Of a stretch of DNA of 64,000 nt, positions 12,547 to 22,929 are shown piece after piece (position 1 is the first letter of the stretch; each line of letters begins with the position of its first letter). Made by a program: the position numbers and the translations under genes. Source of the stretch: Agmasoma carcini (nom. nud.) (Eukaryota; Microsporidia; Thelohaniidae); NCBI GenBank assembly GCA_029232285.1, contig JAOXFI010000012.1, forward strand, positions 1 to 64,000. The letters are read 5' to 3'. The notes beneath the pieces are model-generated. The model saw only the letters and a program-made list of their open reading frames with translations. It was not told where the DNA came from and searched no databases.

Positions 12547-13003
12547 TTATCGATTGAAAACAACCCTGCCCATTTTCTATAAATAATATTAATTATCAAT
12601 CAACTTAGAGAGGAGAAAGGCTGAACCAGCTAATAAAAACTTTAAAATCAAATAGAACCGAAAATGAGGCTAATGATCATACAATATTCGTGCTTTGGTA
12701 ATAGGGAATAAAAAAACCAGATTATCCTGCTATTTTAAACCATAATAGATGGTAACGATAATATATTAAAGACACTATGATATATAATTAAGTTGCAGTT
12801 GGGCTTAGTGCTATTACGCATATCCTAACTTATATTTTTAAGAAATGGCCTTTCCCTGCCAGTTAAGAAGATGTGTCTTCTATTAACCGTAAATCAGTTT
12901 TCTAGAGATTAACAAAGTTAAGTGTAATTATATGGCTTTGTTTTAGCCCAATTAGCCGTTGTTTTCAACGTTACCACTCTGCATCACGTGGGGGTCTGGA
13001 CTC
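12547..13003 (-). repeat. dispersed ~460-bp repeat, copy 2 (full length)
   Basis: Starts TATCGATTGAAAAC and ends CACGTGGGGGTCTGGACTC. Between them are GGCTTAGTGCTATTACGCA, TTTCCCTGCCA, CAGTTTTCTAGAG and GCCGTTGTTTTCAACG. It lies about 470 bases upstream of the gene at 13475. More GC-rich than its flanks. Confidence 0.8.
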
Positions 13004-13464
13004 TTTTAGAGTAAAAGTTATACAAAAAATTTCATAATTTTTTATATGAATAAGTGAGTAAAATGCTAAGCCTTTGAGTATTTATTCCATAGACGGATTT
13101 TGAGAGTGTTTTATCTTAATATTATTATTAAATTGAATGATAATCTTTTGATTCATTTTTTAATAATTAAAAAATTACTATTGATGCAATTATCACAATA
13201 AAATAGAATATTAAGAGTTGATTTATTCAAAACAACATATATTATCATTGCTTATAAGTAAATATATCATTTATATGCATATTCTAACTAAATGACACTG
13301 TGATGTGTATTAAATAATTATATTTTAGATAGTATAAGCATACGTTACGTATTATTTTTGAGATAAACAGCTTATTAATATTGTTTTAGTGTTTGTTAGT
13401 TAAAATTTGTATGCCTATTGAATATTGCACAATTAAATATATTTTTTTAATAATTTTTTAAAAA

Positions 13465-13474
13465 AAAATTCCCC
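13465..13474 (+). promoter_or_regulatory. CCC-type start signal
   Basis: A run of A and T followed by CCCC directly before the ATG of the gene at 13475. CCC-like signals next to start codons are documented for microsporidian genes; here they recur in front of most genes and help pick starts. Confidence 0.6.
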
Positions 13475-13909
13475 ATGATCAAAAATCTATTCAATGATAA
13501 AATGATAGAAAAATATACTTTAGATATAAATATCCATAAATTGAACAACATCAACCATTTAAATAGTAGTAATGAATCTCAAAGCCTGTCCTTAAACAAT
13601 ATTTCTAAACTGAAGGCCTTCTTTAAGAGTAAAATATTATTATTTTTTCTATTTAGCAATATTATAAAAGCGACTGAACTTAATAAGACAGAAGATTTTA
13701 ACATAGAAAAAGAAATGTTGCTACATGATTTTTTTGTATACAATCCCCTTTTAAAGTATTTGATTCTTTATGTTGTTAGTGTAATATTTTTATTTAGTAG
13801 CTGTTTAATGTATGAAAGAAAATATTATAAAAGGCTTTTAGGTTTATTAATATTTAACTTAATCACTATTATTTATATTTATACAATTTATTTAATTGTT
13901 TTATTTTAA
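13475..13909 (+). CDS. small membrane protein, NxSKL family member 2
   Basis: 144 residues, function unknown. The polar Asn-rich N-terminus (about 1-40) leads to the motif NISKLK at about 42-47, a hydrophobic segment (LLFFLFSNIIKA, about 54-66), a short acidic loop (about 67-88), and two hydrophobic membrane segments (about 92-112 and 120-143). Closest relatives in the window are the genes at 10542 and 21025. The ATG directly follows a CCCC start signal. A three-unit 72-bp tandem repeat begins at the stop codon. Probably a secretory-pathway membrane protein; topology is inferred from hydrophobicity only. Confidence 0.65.
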   Translation: MIKNLFNDKMIEKYTLDINIHKLNNINHLNSSNESQSLSLNNISKLKAFFKSKILLFFLFSNIIKATELNKTEDFNIEKEMLLHDFFVYNPLLKYLILYVVSVIFLFSSCLMYERKYYKRLLGLLIFNLITIIYIYTIYLIVLF

Positions 13910-13910
13910 A

Positions 13911-14135
13911 TAATCAATAAATTATTATATAATTATTTAGTTATGAATATAAAGGCTTTATAATAAGTAGATTTTACTTTAAAGATCAATAAATTATTAT
14001 ATAATTATTTAGTTATGAATATAAAGGCTTTATAATAAGTAGACTTTACTTTAAAGATCAATAAATTATTATATAATTATTTAGTTATGAATATAAAGGC
14101 TCTTATAATAATAAGTAGACTTTATTTATATATTT
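13911..14135. repeat. 72-bp tandem repeat, three units
   Basis: The word ATTATTATATAATTATTTAG starts at 13921, 13993 and 14065, a period of 72. Units are nearly identical; the last has small changes near its end. It starts right at the stop codon of the preceding gene and so probably falls in its 3' untranslated region. Confidence 0.9.
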
Positions 14136-14139
14136 TTAA

Positions 14140-14796
14140 TTATCAATAACATGAGATGAATGGGTGTATCTAGTAAAGTATAATCCTTATTAAACTTAAA
14201 AATTGATATCAAACATTATTATCACTTTATTAGATAAATAATTGAAATTTAGCATATCACTAAGAATTGCTTACATTGAAAAAAATTTGTAATAAGATCA
14301 ATAACAATTGCTTTTAGTATGAAATATCTAAAAATGTATATGGCTTGGACTATTGCCTATCTTTACAGTAAGTTTGTTCTTTTTATAACTATATTAGAAT
14401 AGAAATATAAAACTTACTAACATTAGTAAAATACTTTAATCAAATAAATATTTATCAAGTAATCTATAGTTATTGATGTATCAGAAGTAATTTATTATCT
14501 CCAATGACACCCCTTACACATAATATGTAACTTAAAATTATTTTTATACATCAGACATATAAGGGTATGAATAACATATCATGAAACATATAAAAATAAC
14601 CAACCGAATGATTAATAAATATCTTGAAGTGCCAAGTATAATAATTAAGGATAAAATACATTTCAATAGTAATTAATAGCTTTTTTCAAAGGGCTCAATC
14701 AAAAAATTAATATTAAACATAAGCGTTCCTAAAAAATAAATTGTGGTTCAATGTTCTATCAAATATATTTGTGAAATTTATCATTCATGATAAGAA
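14140..14796. other. gene-free intergenic stretch
   Basis: A/T-rich with no supported gene or clear mobile-element remnant. Confidence 0.4.
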
Positions 14797-15010
14797 AATT
14801 TATAAAGAAACTATTAATAGTAAATATTCATAAATTAATCTTACTAACGTTATATACATTGTATTAATAATCCGAATAGGAATAAAAACATGGATGTGAA
14901 CTGATGTGATTCAATATAAACAATTTATTATTAATAGTACTAGCTAAGTTGCAATATCAAAAATATTTTAACATATTTAATATTTCAAGAGTAAAGAATG
15001 GTTAATAAAA
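14797..15010 (+). repeat. ~210-bp duplicated segment, unit 1
   Basis: Shares a string of blocks in the same order and orientation with 19812-20020: TGTATTAATAATC.GAAT.GG, AATAAAAACA.GGATGT, GTGATTCA.TAT, CTAAGTTGCAATATCAAAAA, and GAGTAAAGAATG.TTAATAAAA. It points to a duplication across the region holding the NxSKL family genes. Confidence 0.7.
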
Positions 15011-15639
15011 ATATTCATCAATTAACAACATAATGTCGTGTATTACAATCTGGTCCAAGGATGGGGTTTCATTTGTTATTTAAGACCAAATTGGATATTT
15101 TTAAAAAATTAATTCAACAATCTCTATCGGTGGGTGATTTTTATATTTTCTTAAGTGAAAATCTAAACATATATTTTATTATTCAACTTTGTTATAAATG
15201 TTTTTGATAAGCAAATACGAAATTTGTTTGTATTTTAACTGCTCAAGTTCAACAGTGTATGGTACGTAACTAATACAATTTTGACAGTGAAAGCCAATAT
15301 TAAAATGAGAGAAATTAACCGGTGTTATTTAAATGTAAAAGTTATATTTAGTAAATAAAAACAAATAAATATTATATTGATTTCTTTAGTATTGGGTTAA
15401 TATAAAATGAAAAGAAAAAAAGGAAAATTTTTATAATAATTTCGTTATTTTTAGGGTTTTGATTTATTTAGAGTAAAAAAGTAATAACAGCATATAAATG
15501 TGCAAATTTGATAATTACATGTTTTAAAACCATTTTATATTATATTAATAATGTTTTTAAGCTTGTATGGTCTTTTCATAGTCATTCTAAGTATCAATAG
15601 GTCTTCTAAATGCATTTTTTGTTTTTGTGGAATTATTGA

Positions 15640-16930
15640 TATGGGGGTATGTACGAGAAGGTGAATTTGCAGCAATAGGTATAGAAAACAGAAGTGTAAT
15701 CAATTGGTATGTTCACGAAGCCGAAGGTATTCTATAGCCATCTTCCAAATCTCAATAAGGTTTTATCTCTTGTCAAGCCTATTCTTAAGAATATTATCTT
15801 CAGCAATTTCAATCAATTCCATTATGAATTCTTCAACAGTATTTGATATTTTAACTAAGTGGGGTTGAAATACAAGTTTTAAGTTGTATCCATCTTTTAA
15901 AATCTATTAAAGAGTTTATAACAGACTTGTATTTCTCAAAAATTGATTATTTTGTATATTAATTTTCATTACCATCGTAAATCTTTTGAAAGTTTTGATC
16001 TTGGTAGAAGTAAATTGTTGAATATTATTTTTCCCCAAATGCTTGGATTATCGCTACATATTTATATTGATTTGTTTATTCCTTGTAATGATATATCTAA
16101 TTCATTTTGTTTGACATAATTTAGCATAAAAACCCCATATCTCTATAAAAATATACTTCTGATAAATTACATTCTTAGTTGCTATTGTTATAAATTCAAT
16201 AATCTGTCTACTTAATAATATAATTTTGTGTAATAAGACAAACCTGTGCTAACCAAATCACTATCTAACTCCTGCATTGTTATGTATAGTTGCATTTGTT
16301 CTCATGTAATTAACAATGCTAATAACCATTTACAAGTATTGTTGATGAGGTAAAATACAATGAAAATAAATCAACAAATATTGTTATTTTATCGTATTAA
16401 AATGTACTTTAAATCCTTCAACCTTAGTCATCAGTACAAACACTTACTAAATTATTTTAATTTAATACCTATCCCTTGCGTTCGTTCTTCAAGAGTACCC
16501 AAAGCAAATAATTCTTCGTATATTTCAAAAACATCTGTTACTGCACAGATAAAATATAATATATTTTTATCATTTAAAGATATATTTTTGAATTATTTCA
16601 TATAGATGATTTTCACACCTCCTGATAATTCATGTTGTGGTCTGTGTATGTTCTTTGTGAAAGCGGCACCTCTTTATATTAAATAATTTTATCGGGTCAA
16701 TACACTCAACCACCTCTAAAATACATTCCTTCACTTGTTCCGCTTCTACAAAAGGTTCACCTGATATATTGACTTTATAAATACTTTCTGTCGCACTGTT
16801 TCCCAGGTGTAACATTAAATAAAAATCTAAATTCTTTCTTTTAGCTTTTTTGATTTTTTACAATTCTTTAATACGCGGCACATCTTATAATTAGCATTAG
16901 ACTTCTTAACTGTTACAATCATTGTGTCAC
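15640..16930 (-). pseudogene. decayed hAT-superfamily transposase
   Basis: Reading the minus strand from 16930 downwards, fragments in several frames follow the order of animal-type hAT transposases (the ZBED/GTF2IRD2-like group). An N-terminal piece (open at 16815-16630) comes first. Then FICAVTDVFEIYEELFALGTL (about 16570-16490), like the 'FVDxxFxxxEELLGFxxL' block. Then MQELDSDL..GLSYYTK (about 16290-16220), like the block before the conserved 'VRWLS'. Last is EFIMELIEIAED...KR...LIEIWK (about 15840-15730), like 'ELIDLQ...FW'. Stops and shifts break every block. Assignment rests on pattern recognition; individual matches are weak but their order is right. Confidence 0.5.
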
Positions 16931-17028
16931 AAAGCAAATAAATTATTTTACCTTCATTAAAATAATAATAGAAAGTTTATTTTTCAATATGCTTAATCAA
17001 TCAAATTTATGAAAAAGGCTTAAAGTAA

Positions 17029-17439
17029 TATCGATTGGAAGCCTCTCCATACAAAGAATCTTAATTATCAATAAACTTACTATAAGAGAACCAGCAAGTA
17101 AAAACTCTTAAATCAAACAACAATATAGAAGGGACTAAAACAGATATTAATGACCATACACTATTCTTTCTTTAGTAAAAACATGATTGTTATAGTGACA
17201 GTAAGACTTTAAAAATATCAATTTTATATTGTAAGCTAAGATTGATGCTATTACTTACATCCTAACTTTTTTCCCTGCCAGTGGAGAAGAGGTGTCTGTC
17301 TATCGACCGCAAACCAGTTTTCCAGAGTAAACAAGGTTATCCGTATCCCACATGACCCTGCTTTAGCCCTTGAACTGTTATAGCTTAATTAACCGTTGTT
17401 TCCAACGTTACCACTCTGCATCAAGTGGAGGTCTGACTC
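17029..17439 (-). repeat. dispersed ~460-bp repeat, copy 3
   Basis: From TATCGATTGGAA to GGAGGTCTGACTC. Very clear in its second half: CAGTGGAGAAGAGGTGTCTG, CTATCGACCGCAAACCAG, AACAAGGTTATCCGTATCCC and GTTGTTTCCAACGTTACCAC. The end lies about 70 bases before the ATG at 17511, so the repeat probably contributes to that gene's upstream region. Confidence 0.85.
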
Positions 17440-17510
17440 ATCAGAGAGAATTTCTTTTGTGATCTCAAGTCCAAACTACATCTAAAACTTATTAAAAAAA
17501 ATTTATATCC

Positions 17511-18731
17511 ATGGAAATTTTTTATTTTATTTTAAATACAAAATGTACAAGTGATGTTACTAAACCTAGTTCAGATGCTAAATTACCTCTAATAAAAACA
17601 TTTACACCACTTATACATGATACTAAAGCTACAATTGTTGATCAGAGCTTAGAGAATGTAAACTCAAGTCGTAAAGAATTTGGACAAAATCTCATAAATA
17701 TCAAAACTAATATAAAGCAACAACTATCTTCAGTTAAGGTAAATTATAAGGAAACAATGAAAAGTTTTGATATTTTATTACAAAGAAGAATAGGAGATGA
17801 TTTTTTTAAAATCTTGTTGAGTGAATCTTTTGAAGAAAATAACAAATCTTATAATAGTTTGTGTGCATCGGAAGAACCGAAAACCCCTGAGGAGAAGAAT
17901 AGGAAGAGGAGAAGTATTTTATTTGGAACCTTTTTTAAAGAAAATACAAAAGAGAAAAGTGATTTGGTCAAAGGCGATTTTTTAAATATTACGAAGACTG
18001 TTTATTTGAAATGTCTAAATTGTACTATGAAAATAGTTAAACAAGATAAAAATGCCAACGAGATTGTTACTTTTGAGATAAATAATGAAATTTATTCAAA
18101 TTATATAAATACAGATGAAAAAACATTCATTTTTTTTAGAAAAAATACACCAGATGAAAATTCTCTGAATACTAATAATTGGGATTTTATTGATATTCAA
18201 AGATATTCAACTAAAAATAATAATTTTAAAAGGTATAATAAAGAATTTAACTTACCAGATCATATTGAGTATAAACCCAATAATTCTTATGTAGTAGCAA
18301 TACTTGATAAAAAATTAAATCTTAAAAATATGTTAATTTATATATCAGAAGAATTGGATAAAAAAGTTGAAAAACAGGAAGAAGTAGAAAATGATGAATC
18401 CCAACCTAGTTTAGCAGCGGATCAGGAGCAAAATAACTTAAATAAAAAGGTTGAAAAACAGGAAGAAGTAGAAAATGATGAATCTCAACCTAGTTTAGCA
18501 GTGGATCAGGAGCAAAATAACTTAAATAAAGACTCACCCAAACCCAAAAAAATAAAGAATAAAGTTTCTAATAAAAGTGATCAAAATATTTCAAAATCTG
18601 ATGATACTGGAAAAACAACAACTACAGATTTTGATTTGAACTCTGATAAAAAATTTCAATTTTTAAGTCTCCTTGCTGCAGGAGGTTTGTTGATTTTTAT
18701 ATCTTATAAATTTTTAACTTTCAAAGAATAA
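17511..18731 (+). CDS. membrane-anchored protein with internal 28-residue repeat
   Basis: 406 residues, function unknown. A short hydrophobic start (IFYFIL) may act as a weak signal sequence. A helical region (about 40-130) ends in a basic RKRR at about 131-135 that resembles a dibasic processing site. A central part has a CLNC motif near 168-171. A Glu/Gln-rich segment carries a 28-residue unit (KKVEKQEEVENDESQPSLA...) in two almost identical tandem copies. A Lys/Ser-rich linker follows, and a hydrophobic segment near the C-terminus (LLAAGGLLIFISYKFL) looks like a single membrane anchor. The start ATG follows AAATTTATATCC. Likely a lineage-specific surface or exported protein; that role is inferred from layout only. 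Confidence 0.7.
   Translation: MEIFYFILNTKCTSDVTKPSSDAKLPLIKTFTPLIHDTKATIVDQSLENVNSSRKEFGQNLINIKTNIKQQLSSVKVNYKETMKSFDILLQRRIGDDFFKILLSESFEENNKSYNSLCASEEPKTPEEKNRKRRSILFGTFFKENTKEKSDLVKGDFLNITKTVYLKCLNCTMKIVKQDKNANEIVTFEINNEIYSNYINTDEKTFIFFRKNTPDENSLNTNNWDFIDIQRYSTKNNNFKRYNKEFNLPDHIEYKPNNSYVVAILDKKLNLKNMLIYISEELDKKVEKQEEVENDESQPSLAADQEQNNLNKKVEKQEEVENDESQPSLAVDQEQNNLNKDSPKPKKIKNKVSNKSDQNISKSDDTGKTTTTDFDLNSDKKFQFLSLLAAGGLLIFISYKFLTFKE
18358..18525 (+). repeat. 84-bp coding tandem repeat, two units
   Basis: Two in-frame units of 84 bases inside the gene at 17511 differ at very few positions (one gives Ala to Val). The near identity indicates a recent duplication, so copy number may vary between strains. 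Confidence 0.85.
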
Positions 18732-19340
18732 AAATATTAATTTTTTTATAAACAAATTTGTATAATGTTAGTTTTTGTATGTTTAAGGGTTGATATATTA
18801 CATAAAAGGTATTAAAAGTACCATATAAATGTTTATAAACATAAAAAAGATAGACGTATAAATTAAAGCGATTCATCACAATTATCAATAATAGCGAATG
18901 CTCTTGTTGTAAATAAAATCACATTTTTAAATATGAATAGTATAAATGACGACCTTATCAATAACTAGTTAGGTATGACAACCTAGCAATATAAGCAAAT
19001 ACAATAGAGAATAGTGGTCAGTCTATGGATATAAGTGCTCTGTCCTTATTATTACAAATATTTAAGTTGTATGCAATTATTATAGAATTTCACTGATAAA
19101 GGTTCATAGTAGTAACAAAAGTAAAGTGATTCATGATTAGACTTCACCGATATTTACTACGTATGTAGTTGTTGAATTAAGAATCTCTTTTGTTAAATTC
19201 ATGTAATGATAATTAGTTTAAAAAATCACATCAAATTAAATTTTTGAATAATGAAAAATGATAATTTATTATCACTAATATTAAGTCTAATAGCAATTGT
19301 ATTAAATGCTTGGTAAGGATGAAAATAAGACACAAAGTAG
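18732..19340. other. gene-free intergenic stretch
   Basis: A/T-rich. A GACAACCTAG-containing word near 18980 recurs at 7703 and 20038, perhaps a small dispersed repeat. Nothing else recognised. Confidence 0.4.
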
Positions 19341-19790
19341 TATCGATTGAAAACATATATAATAATCTTAAGTATCAGTCAAATACAAAAGGAGAAAAGC
19401 CGAACATAAATTAAATACCACTAAAATAAAATTACAATAAATAAATAAATAAATATGCGAGAAATAGATAGCTTAATATACTGATCATACACTTTTCTTG
19501 CTTTGGTAAAAGGTTGTTGAAAAACTTGTATATTATATAGTAACTGTATATTGAATGTGTTGTGACTAAACTTAGTGCTATTACATTCATCAACCAGCTT
19601 ATATCTTCAATATTTCAAGTGTCTTCCCTACCAACAGAGAAGAAGTGTTTGTCTATTGACCACAAGCCAGTTTCACAGAGTGAACAAGGTTATTCCTTAT
19701 GGCTCTGCTTTAGCCTCTGGCAGACTCTGAACATTTATAGTCAAATTAGCAATCATTTCAAATACTGACACGTGAAGATTTTGATTCTTT
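19341..19790 (-). repeat. dispersed ~460-bp repeat, copy 4
   Basis: Starts TATCGATTGAAAAC. Contains CTTAGTGCTATTAC, CAACCAGCTTATATCTTCAA, CAGAGAAGAAGTG, CCAGTTTCACAGAGTGAACA and GACACGTG near the end. The 68-codon open frame at 19562-19768 lies inside it and is not a gene. Confidence 0.8.
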
Positions 19791-19811
19791 GCAGTGCTCG
19801 GTAAAATTTAT

Positions 19812-20020
19812 AAATTTATAAAGAAACTATGTATTCGTAGATTATATCTTTCCAAGGTTATGTTTAATGTATTAATAATCTGAATGGGAATAAAAACAAG
19901 GATGTATGAACTGAAGTGATTCAGTATATTTATTGTTAATAGTGATAGTCAGCTAAGTTGCAATATCAAAAAAATTTTAACATATTTCATATGTGAAGAG
20001 TAAAGAATGCTTAATAAAAA
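19812..20020 (+). repeat. ~210-bp duplicated segment, unit 2
   Basis: Direct partner of 14797-15010, with the same block order and small indels. Confidence 0.7.
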
Positions 20021-20464
20021 ACATATGGTTGTGTATGACAACCTAGGCAGTGTAAAATTTTTCAATAGTGTGAATTAATAAACTTTTGTTCAACTATTTT
20101 TACAATTTTATCAATAAGGCTAAAGTTTTTTTTTAAAAAAGAATTTAGAGATTGACGAGTTGTTAAAAGTTACATTTTATTATGAAATAAATATAGAAAT
20201 TAATAAAATTAATCAGTGTTTGAATATTAAGTTGTGATGGTATTTAATTTATATAATTGAAGATTAATTTATTAGTTCAAATCAGAAATATAAGATATTC
20301 GTACAGCTTTAATATACAGTAGAAATAAGTTAAAATTTTGTATTATGAAATCTTATATTTATATAAATATAGAAGCTGTATGTTAAAACTTAGAGCTTGT
20401 GATTCTAAGGCATTCTATTTATATTGGAAACGAGGCTATAACTAGAGATTGCATATTAGCTAGA

Positions 20465-20800
20465 ATTTTTCAGAATATGGTTTAAAAAACTCTTTAAGAG
20501 TCAAAACCCTTACGTGGAAACAATATATGCCTATCACGGGTTGGAGTCTGCTAAGGCTAAAGCAGGGTCGAAGTGATACAGATAATCTTGTTCGCTCTAA
20601 CTAACGATAGGTAGACACCTCTTCTTTGTTGACAAAGAAAACAATTTCAGGCTCTGTTAGATATAATTGGGTCGTGTATGTTGATCACTAATTCAACTAC
20701 AGTCGAATCATACGCTAAGTATCTTTATAATCTTGTTATAACTATCTAAAATGGTATGATGTCTGCTTTTGCTGCCTTTTATCAAAATTATGATAAATAT
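20465..20800 (+). repeat. dispersed ~460-bp repeat, copy 5 (opposite orientation)
   Basis: Inverted relative to copies 1-4: GGCTAAAGCAGGGTCG, GATAATCTTGTTCGCTC, GATAGGTAGACACCTCTTC and, further on, a TTTTGCTGCCTTTTATCA block. It lies about 225 bases upstream of the NxSKL gene at 21025. Confidence 0.7.
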
Positions 20801-21024
20801 AAGTTTGTTATCACCCGCTATTTTTATTCTCTATTAAATCTTACTGTTGATTGTATGAGTTTTATAAGTATTTACATGTTGTATTTATATTAATAAATTA
20901 AAGTTTTTAACTACCATAATTATGAATACAAATGTGCTCTTCTTTTTCTAGTATGATTAACAAAACTTATAACAGTACAATAAAACTCAATGATTAATTT
21001 AATTGAAAAAATATAAACAAAAAA

Positions 21025-21492
21025 ATGCTTAAAAAATCAAACATGACAGAAAATTTATTTTATAAGATGTTGATGCTAAAATTTAACAATAACGAGAGTG
21101 TTACGCATAATTATAACTCTTATAAGTACAAATTTAATATTATTTCAAAATTTAAACTTATTATTAATTGTCTTACAAACTATAATTGTAATAATATTTC
21201 TAAGTTAAAAATTATAAATAAAAACCCAATATTATTTAATATAACTATAAATGCAAATATAATTGATAGATATGGTAATACAACAGATGAGGGTGTAACT
21301 ACAAATTACATAGATAGGGTTTATGTGAATTATGCTATAATTGCACTTGTTTATATTTTTAAAATCTTTGCTACGATTTTATATTTTTATAAAACATTTA
21401 AGAAAAATCAAAAATTAACAAAAAAAAATCTGTTTTTTATTGGATTGAATTTATGTTTATTAATATTTACAAGTTTATTTTTTATCTGGTAA
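21025..21492 (+). CDS. small membrane protein, NxSKL family member 3
   Basis: 155 residues, function unknown. An Asn/Lys-rich polar N-terminus leads to NISKLKIINKN at about 57-67. The hydrophobic segment that follows this motif in the paralogues at 10542 and 13475 is reduced here. An acidic loop contains a DEGVTTN run (compare DGGVTFY in the member at 10542). Two membrane segments follow (about 107-124 and 136-154). A second in-frame ATG at codon 7 is an alternative start; neither has the CC signal. Loss of the first hydrophobic segment suggests the members differ in topology or are drifting. Confidence 0.6.
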   Translation: MLKKSNMTENLFYKMLMLKFNNNESVTHNYNSYKYKFNIISKFKLIINCLTNYNCNNISKLKIINKNPILFNITINANIIDRYGNTTDEGVTTNYIDRVYVNYAIIALVYIFKIFATILYFYKTFKKNQKLTKKNLFFIGLNLCLLIFTSLFFIW

Positions 21493-21759
21493 AATATATT
21501 AGCAATAAAAATTAATTTTATTATTTTTTAAAGTTTTTATTAAAATGGTATTGTTATGAAGTGGATTTATGACATAATTAATATAAAGAAAGGATTTAAT
21601 TTGTTTTTTAGATCAACGGGATTTTTTTTATAATATTTTGTTGATTTTATATCACGTAGAAAAGCTATGATTATTTTTCTCATGTTCTCTTAGATCTTTT
21701 TTAACAAAAAAATTATTTTGGATTGAAATGTAAATAGTGACACCTTCATCGTGGAAGGG

Positions 21760-22575
21760 CTCCAAAAAACAAAAATGGCACAATTTAACCTTATCATTTT
21801 AATCTTAGACACAAGCCATAACCGTTCAACACCTTAAGTATGTGCACCTGTAATTGGATCAACATAATTAAGTTGATGATTTACAATCTTATGCTGATAT
21901 CCTATCGAACTCAAACATCTATATAGAGGCCATTCATCAGAGTGAATTAAGAGCCTAATTCAACTTCAATTGATTATTTCAACAAGTGTGTTTCGATCAC
22001 GGCTTTCTACCAAAAATATCTCTAATCATTACCTTGTTTGAGACCAAAAGCCAATTTCCCATCAATTCTACGCCCATGGTTTCTATTGTTGAAAACTTCA
22101 ACAGTTTGATCCTTATATAAAATCGGACCATCACCCAAAAGCATTCTTCTCTATTATATTTCCTTCGCCTAAAAAGTTTGTTCTCATCGATTTGTATTGA
22201 ATTTCATCAATACGATTTTTTAGCAGACTTTTCTACACATTTCAAACCGTTTCGTGACAGTATTTGATGATCTTTCTGACAAATCTACCACATTTAAGAT
22301 CGGTATTTCGAATATAAAATTCAAAATCTCACATAATGTTATCTTACAGTAAAACTTTCTATTTATATCAGTAAGGCAAAAACAGACCTTTTAAGTATTG
22401 AACATGTTATCTAACAGACTTTTTAGGGCATCTCAATACTGGTATTTAATTTCCCTCTTTCTTTACTTTTTTATTTTCATTATTGAACCACATTTGCAAG
22501 GGGATACATCAACGAGTGTATCTAGAAGGTTATGCTCTCTTAAAAGCCTAACAACATCTTCTTCTGTATATATTA
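21760..22575 (-). pseudogene. Merlin-type transposase relic (copy 2, near full length)
   Basis: The minus strand reads, with stops and shifts, in the order of an ISXO2/IS1016-like transposase. It gives a CKCGSIMKIKK zinc-ribbon-like start (about 22490), a helix-turn-helix-like NTVTKRFEMCRKVC (about 22270), and RRIDGKLAFGLKQG in the WVFG position (about 22060-22020). Near the end comes NHQLNYVDPITGAHT followed by VERLW (about 21880-21810), the hallmark NHS..FVDP.TG.HT..IE.LW block. Both metal-binding blocks are damaged, so it cannot be active. The small plus frame at 22398-22586 is its antisense shadow. Confidence 0.75.
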
Positions 22576-22929
22576 AATTGTTTTAGTGTATTTGTTATTG
22601 TTTATTTTCGATTTTTAAATAAAAATTTATACTCAATTTTGATAGACCATGTAAAAAAAAAATTCATATTTTAATATCTTGAAGTGATAAAAGAAAGATA
22701 ATATACAATCATATAATAAAATTTCAATTTTTTTCTAACTATTTTTATTTCATATCTAAAATTTTATTAGAACAATTACTTAGATCGCAAAACAGAATTA
22801 ATATTTACTCTATTTAAAAGCAGTTTATAAAAAATGAATCACAATACCAAAAATTTATCCCTGGAATTGATTAATTTTAATAAATCAAAAATTTTGAAAA
22901 TGAATTTCCGTTGAGCCAAATGATGTTGA

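Noticed and set aside
15640..15730. Plus-strand reading that resembles a Merlin N-terminus (VINWY)
   Set aside because: The minus strand of the same stretch fits the C-terminal end of the hAT relic in the right order; the plus reading has no continuation.
16360..16605. 81-codon plus frame as a gene
   Set aside because: Lies opposite the hAT relic, has no start signal and no recognisable domain.
19562..19768. 68-codon frame as a gene
   Set aside because: Falls entirely inside a dispersed repeat copy and is not open in other copies.
9825..20800. Dispersed repeat as ribosomal RNA fragments
   Set aside because: Some words (GGAAACAACGGCTAAT, GGATAAC) look rRNA-like, but order and spacing do not fit SSU or LSU rRNA, and copies occur in both orientations.
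22398..22586. Plus-strand 62-codon frame as a gene
   Set aside because: It is antisense to the zinc-ribbon part of Merlin relic copy 2.
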